Of a DNA stretch of 64,000 nt, positions 61,301 to 64,000 are shown piece by piece. The notes below the pieces were generated by a model. The model was not told the DNA's origin and ran no database searches. It saw only the letters and a program-made list of their open reading frames with translations. The DNA is from Sporofaciens musculi (GTDB taxonomy: Bacteria; Bacillota; Clostridia; Lachnospirales; Lachnospiraceae). The stretch's first letter is position 1, and the number at the start of each line of letters is the position of its first letter. The position numbers were made by a program, and so were the translations under genes. The stretch is taken from positions 806,501 to 870,500 of the forward strand of contig NZ_WUQX01000001.1 of NCBI RefSeq assembly GCF_009830285.1, in the 5' to 3' direction.

Positions 61301-64000
61301 TTCCATGCGTGACATCACGTTTCAGAACAACGTAGGTTTCCCGATAAACCGTGTGGAGAAAGTCGGCTATGTCCGCAGGATTTTAGAGCAGGAAAAAGAA
61401 CAGAGACAACAGCAAAGACAGGCACGAAAAGAAATACAGACCGAAGAAAAAACAGAATCCCCCGCAGAGCCGACCATGGAAACCGTGGCGGAATACGCCG
61501 CCGTGGAGAATGGACTGCCTTATGACATTGTTGTAGAGAAGATACGCTTTGACGAGCCAGAGCAAGAGCAGACGAGGACAACGCTCGTTACGGCGAAACC
61601 GTCCACTCCTGCTCTCTCCGCCAAACGCCATAACTACCGCATTACCGATGAAACGTTAGGCGTTGGCGGCGCAAAAGAAAAGTTCCGCAACAATATGTCC
61701 GCAATAAGGCTTCTCCACGACCTTCAGATAGAAAACCGCCTTGCCATGCCCGAAGAACAGGAAACCCTTGCAAAGTACGTCGGTTGGGGCGGTCTGTCGA
61801 TGGCGTTTGACGGGAATAATGCGGCATGGGCAAATGAATATAAGGAATTAAAATCAGCACTTTCCGACGAGGAATACCATGCCGCTATGGAATCCACGCT
61901 GACCGCTTTTTATACTCCGCCTATTGTCATCAAGGCAATGTACGAAGCACTTGACCGTTTGGGATTTTCACAGGGGAACATCTTGGAGCCGTCCTGCGGC
62001 ACGGGGAATTTTTTAGGATTGCTGCCCGACAGCATGGAGAAATCAAAGCTGCACGGCATTGAGATTGACCCATTATCGGGTAGGATTGCAAAGCAGCTCT
62101 ACCAGAAAGCCAGTATCGCCATTGAGGGGTTTGAGGAAACGAAGCTCCCAGACAATCACTTTGACGTGGTGCTTGGCAACATCCCGTTCGGGGAGTTCAA
62201 AGTCAACGACAGCCGCTACAATGCCCAGAAGTTCCTAATCCACGACTATTTTATCGCAAAGGCACTGGACAAGGTGCGCTCAGGCGGCGTTGTGATGTTC
62301 ATCACCTCTAAGGGGACGATGGACAAAACAAGCCCAGAGGTGCGGAAGTATATCGCACAGAGAGCCGAGCTTTTAGGTGCTGTCCGCTTGCCAGACAACA
62401 CGTTTCGGGCAAACGCAGGCACAGAGGTCACGAGCGACATCCTTATTTTGCAGAAACGTGACCGCATGATAGAGATAGAGCCAGAGTGGGTACACCTCGA
62501 CACAGACGGGAACGGCGTCACGATGAACAGCTACTTTGTCCAGCATCCAGAGATGGTGCTTGGCGAGATGAGGATAGAAAGCACAAGGTTCGGCATGGAC
62601 AGCGTTTGCAAAGCCTATCCAGACGTGCCGCTTGCGGGGCTTCTCCACGTAGCCGTGCAGCGGATAAACGGCGAAATCCCAGAGATAGAAAATGAGGTTG
62701 ACCGTATTTCTGACGAGCAGGAGAAAGCTATCCCCGCCGACCCGAACGTGCGGAACTTCTCTTTTGCCCTTGTGGGAGGAAAGGTCTACTTCCGAGAAAA
62801 TAACGAAATGACCCCTGCGAACGTATCCATGACGGCGGAGAACCGCATCAAGGGGCTGTTGGAAATCCGTGACTGCGTGAGAAAGCTCATCCAGTACCAG
62901 ACCGACGACTGCCCAGAGGAAATGATACAGACCGAGCAGGAAAACCTAAACCGCCTATATGATGCCTTTACTAAAAAGTATGGTTTAATCAACAGCAGAG
63001 GAAATTATCTTGCTTTTGCGGCAGATGAAAGTTATTTTTTACTTTGTTCCCTTGAAGTGCTTGACGATGAGGGAAAATTCAAACGCAAGGCGGATATGTT
63101 CACGAAGCGGACGATAAAGCCCCACCGAGAAGTGACCTTTGTGGAAACCGCCAGCGAAGCCCTCGCCCTCTCCATCGGGGAGAAAGCCCGTGTCGATTTA
63201 TCTTATATGGCACGGCTTACCTGCAGGTCGGAGGAAGAAATCATCAAGGAATTGCAGGGAGTTATCTACAAAGTGCCGTCTTGTGAGCCTGCAAGGTATG
63301 TGACCGCAGACGAATATTTATCGGGGAATGTGCGGGAGAAACTGAAAATTGCAGAGATAGCGGCAAAGTCAGACCCAAAGCTTGCGGTCAATGTAGCTGC
63401 TCTTAAAAAGGTTATCCCAAAGGATTTGCCCGCAAGTGAAATCTCCGTCCGTCTGGGTACGACATGGATACCGCAGAAGGATATACAGCATTTTATGATG
63501 GAGCTTTTGACGCCGTCAAGCTATGCGGCAGACAGGCTGCGAGTACGCTATACGGCATATAACGGCGACTGGTTCATCGAGAATAAGAGTTCCGACGTGG
63601 GAAATATCAAAGCGGACAGCACTTACGGCACGAAACGGGCAAGTGCCTACCGTATTATAGAAGACACATTAAATTTGAGGGACACCCGCATTTTTGACTA
63701 TATTTATGACGAACACAACAATAAAAAAGCGGTGCTGAACCATAAGGAAACCACGGCGGCACAGGCAAAGCAGGAGGTGATAAAGCAGGCGTTTCAAGAT
63801 TGGATTTGGAAAGACCCAGAGAGGAGGAACAGGCTTGTACGTTGCTACAATGACACATTTAACTCTATCCGCCCCCGTGAGTATGACGGAAGCCATATCA
63901 CATTTGGCGGCATCAGCCCAGAGATTCAGCTAAGACCGCACCAAGTTAATGCGATTGCCCATATCCTTTACGGCGGCAATACGCTTCTTGCACACAAAGT
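58305..64000 (+). CDS. Second giant methylase-helicase (SNF2-type), C-terminus off the window
   Basis: The frame opens at ATG 58305 (AGGAGG upstream) and stays open to the right edge, about 1898 codons. It is a diverged homologue of the 3043-residue protein of ICE 1: [13 protein letters not shown] and WVNKNSKAIVVF at the N-terminus and one RIYxxY/FLKREYGTGG module near 480-510. The methylase motif LEPSCGTGNFLG is near 1227 and NIPFGEF near 1293. The window ends at LLAHK, just where the helicase Walker A motif should begin. It carries tnpV in its +1 frame at 59143. Confidence 0.9.
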   Translation, partial: MAAKYQLMTELYRRTGIEITRNTKVWQNFLASACHNYKCRFDEQLLIYAQRPDATAVAEISTWNRLFKRWVNKNSKAIVVFDTKGQRNTLKYYFDVSDTHAGYYGSQPVPIWQMDRRYEQPVIERLSGRFGETKCSDFASVLMETAENAVSDNLPDYLVQLKENTKDSYLEEFDDLNIEVIYRQLAAKSVAFMLFRRCGLETDAYFDKEEFADIVNFNTPAVLNAIGIVTSDISEMALREISQTIRDVQIEANKQNRTFAGNLPNQYDTGKTGKERSKENERNHIQQTGGLSHSRPHISDRARTSPWQICFDAQGLFREPQKSDIPQPADNRKVERTLVPDRADGIAASGDFDKTARQRAGSDGRIERESHNAVARHDEQYPQPSGGSHLERTDLQLENSEPEPQSDGGRQKEKTATAQTAEPAEGSVANEEEVAANLPTIDEQIEMIAEAEDKKTSAFVISQEDIDAVLVKGNSVANGKYRIYHQLQKQRDKKNNIDFLKREYGTGGFFVDFSDGTEGYVWYSGKGIAIERDGISTERNLVLSWSKAEERLRELIKDNRYLNTKEKDHYADYLESVSAPQYEIDTQKKLARQRFIEEKRELPPADKRDTLALRLSDFIRDLDGYEKSLLENVGRSDLADVTEGQMEQLITDSAAMQQLLDFLKLVQGKTGDVYSRSNAWRFSQELTELYPLRYLYHEGDVVYIGADKYEVIAFDENAVSLRNAAFPLFGKEFSRVDFEEKLKENSANNHLKTVVTENQKTRTPTEEKSDSLALSVGFSEHPAFYDKELNDRFTNLSFALGNKLLGVLDEKQHRERENEDNHVGWYHKTDFEIHAIIDGEEFNYEGRFDIGDGEGDLVAHIRNFYEYSLSPNCPFIPEWKQQGEDYYQEKMESLRLGRDRFIPFLERHTGLTPEDEKRLGEIMAAEDDWFHRRKEPTEKEAQEYADTLNHTECEEQQGFKPDTSGTEEKQDNSDLIGKELSIDNRRYMIESVGKISGEVSMRDITFQNNVGFPINRVEKVGYVRRILEQEKEQRQQQRQARKEIQTEEKTESPAEPTMETVAEYAAVENGLPYDIVVEKIRFDEPEQEQTRTTLVTAKPSTPALSAKRHNYRITDETLGVGGAKEKFRNNMSAIRLLHDLQIENRLAMPEEQETLAKYVGWGGLSMAFDGNNAAWANEYKELKSALSDEEYHAAMESTLTAFYTPPIVIKAMYEALDRLGFSQGNILEPSCGTGNFLGLLPDSMEKSKLHGIEIDPLSGRIAKQLYQKASIAIEGFEETKLPDNHFDVVLGNIPFGEFKVNDSRYNAQKFLIHDYFIAKALDKVRSGGVVMFITSKGTMDKTSPEVRKYIAQRAELLGAVRLPDNTFRANAGTEVTSDILILQKRDRMIEIEPEWVHLDTDGNGVTMNSYFVQHPEMVLGEMRIESTRFGMDSVCKAYPDVPLAGLLHVAVQRINGEIPEIENEVDRISDEQEKAIPADPNVRNFSFALVGGKVYFRENNEMTPANVSMTAENRIKGLLEIRDCVRKLIQYQTDDCPEEMIQTEQENLNRLYDAFTKKYGLINSRGNYLAFAADESYFLLCSLEVLDDEGKFKRKADMFTKRTIKPHREVTFVETASEALALSIGEKARVDLSYMARLTCRSEEEIIKELQGVIYKVPSCEPARYVTADEYLSGNVREKLKIAEIAAKSDPKLAVNVAALKKVIPKDLPASEISVRLGTTWIPQKDIQHFMMELLTPSSYAADRLRVRYTAYNGDWFIENKSSDVGNIKADSTYGTKRASAYRIIEDTLNLRDTRIFDYIYDEHNNKKAVLNHKETTAAQAKQEVIKQAFQDWIWKDPERRNRLVRCYNDTFNSIRPREYDGSHITFGGISPEIQLRPHQVNAIAHILYGGNTLLAHK
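59143..59496 (+). CDS. tnpV: TnpV family protein nested in the second methylase-helicase gene
   Basis: A 117-residue TnpV protein in the +1 frame of the giant gene, with GAAAGGAG before ATG 59143. It begins EITYSRQGDYLIPDL and continues GRYALMHRDYLENHKK; the C-terminal helix ends EEVILSELIYN. It is clearly homologous to the nested copy at 24089. In the large frame the same DNA encodes a charged, low-complexity linker without stops. Confidence 0.85.
   Translation: MNEITYSRQGDYLIPDLTLATEPELPLGRYALMHRDYLENHKKVTYLNLLTTGRLNAHLYQTEQTALQRLEILTKQLAKEQGVTEELKEKATMQWLGMMNSIRSQAEEVILSELIYN

Overview
The window reads as chromosomal DNA of an anaerobic gut Firmicute (class Clostridia, probably Lachnospiraceae). 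It holds most of one integrative and conjugative element (ICE), a short chromosomal remnant, and the start of a second ICE. The taxonomic call is an inference from AGGAGG-type ribosome binding sites, frequent GTG/TTG starts and typical clostridial conjugation families. I saw no rRNA, tRNA, CRISPR array or recognisable antibiotic-resistance gene.

Region 1 (1-38.3 kb, all rightward) is the transfer module of ICE 1. It runs from small unknown genes through PcfB, VirD4, Maff2, a VirB6-like membrane protein, PrgI, VirB4, an M23 plus NlpC/P60 cell-wall hydrolase, DUF4315 and DUF4366 to MT-A70 methylase, TopB and an HTH protein. An AT-rich cargo cassette follows (21.6-23.05 kb), then a 3043-residue methylase-helicase with tnpV nested in another frame, DUF6674, a 1539-residue ArdC/zincin/nucleotidyltransferase polyprotein, TTRAP and a type I toxin. 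Two group II introns with different reverse transcriptases interrupt virD4 (3870-6417) and maff2 (7138-9945), so transfer should depend on splicing. An imperfect palindrome built around GGAC-AAAAA-GTCC occurs six times in the first 14.2 kb.

Region 2 (38.4-47.2 kb) is the mobilization, cargo and recombination end of ICE 1. It holds a large DnaA-box-like palindrome, leftward relaxase and MobC, an oriT candidate and a frameshifted TetR gene with paired operators. An M23 peptidase, an orphan winged-helix protein, an XRE repressor, a Tn916-type sigma factor and Orf8-like protein, an excisionase, a ribbon-helix-helix regulator and a tyrosine integrase complete it. Three TACGACAA repeats after int look like arm sites.

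Region 3 (47.2-49.4 kb) is flanking DNA: the 3' end of metG (tRNA-binding domain), three TTACGCC repeats, and a protein with five zinc-ribbon repeats and a putative nuclease tail. ICE 1 therefore appears to sit inside or against metG; its left end lies outside the window.

Region 4 (49.4-64 kb) starts a second ICE (Tn1549-like order): a long structured leader, ParA, ParB, a 1379-residue thioester/Cna-B adhesin, five small conserved genes and a second methylase-helicase cut off just before its Walker A motif. This second giant gene also carries tnpV nested in the same relative +1 frame, so the nested arrangement is conserved across two diverged elements.
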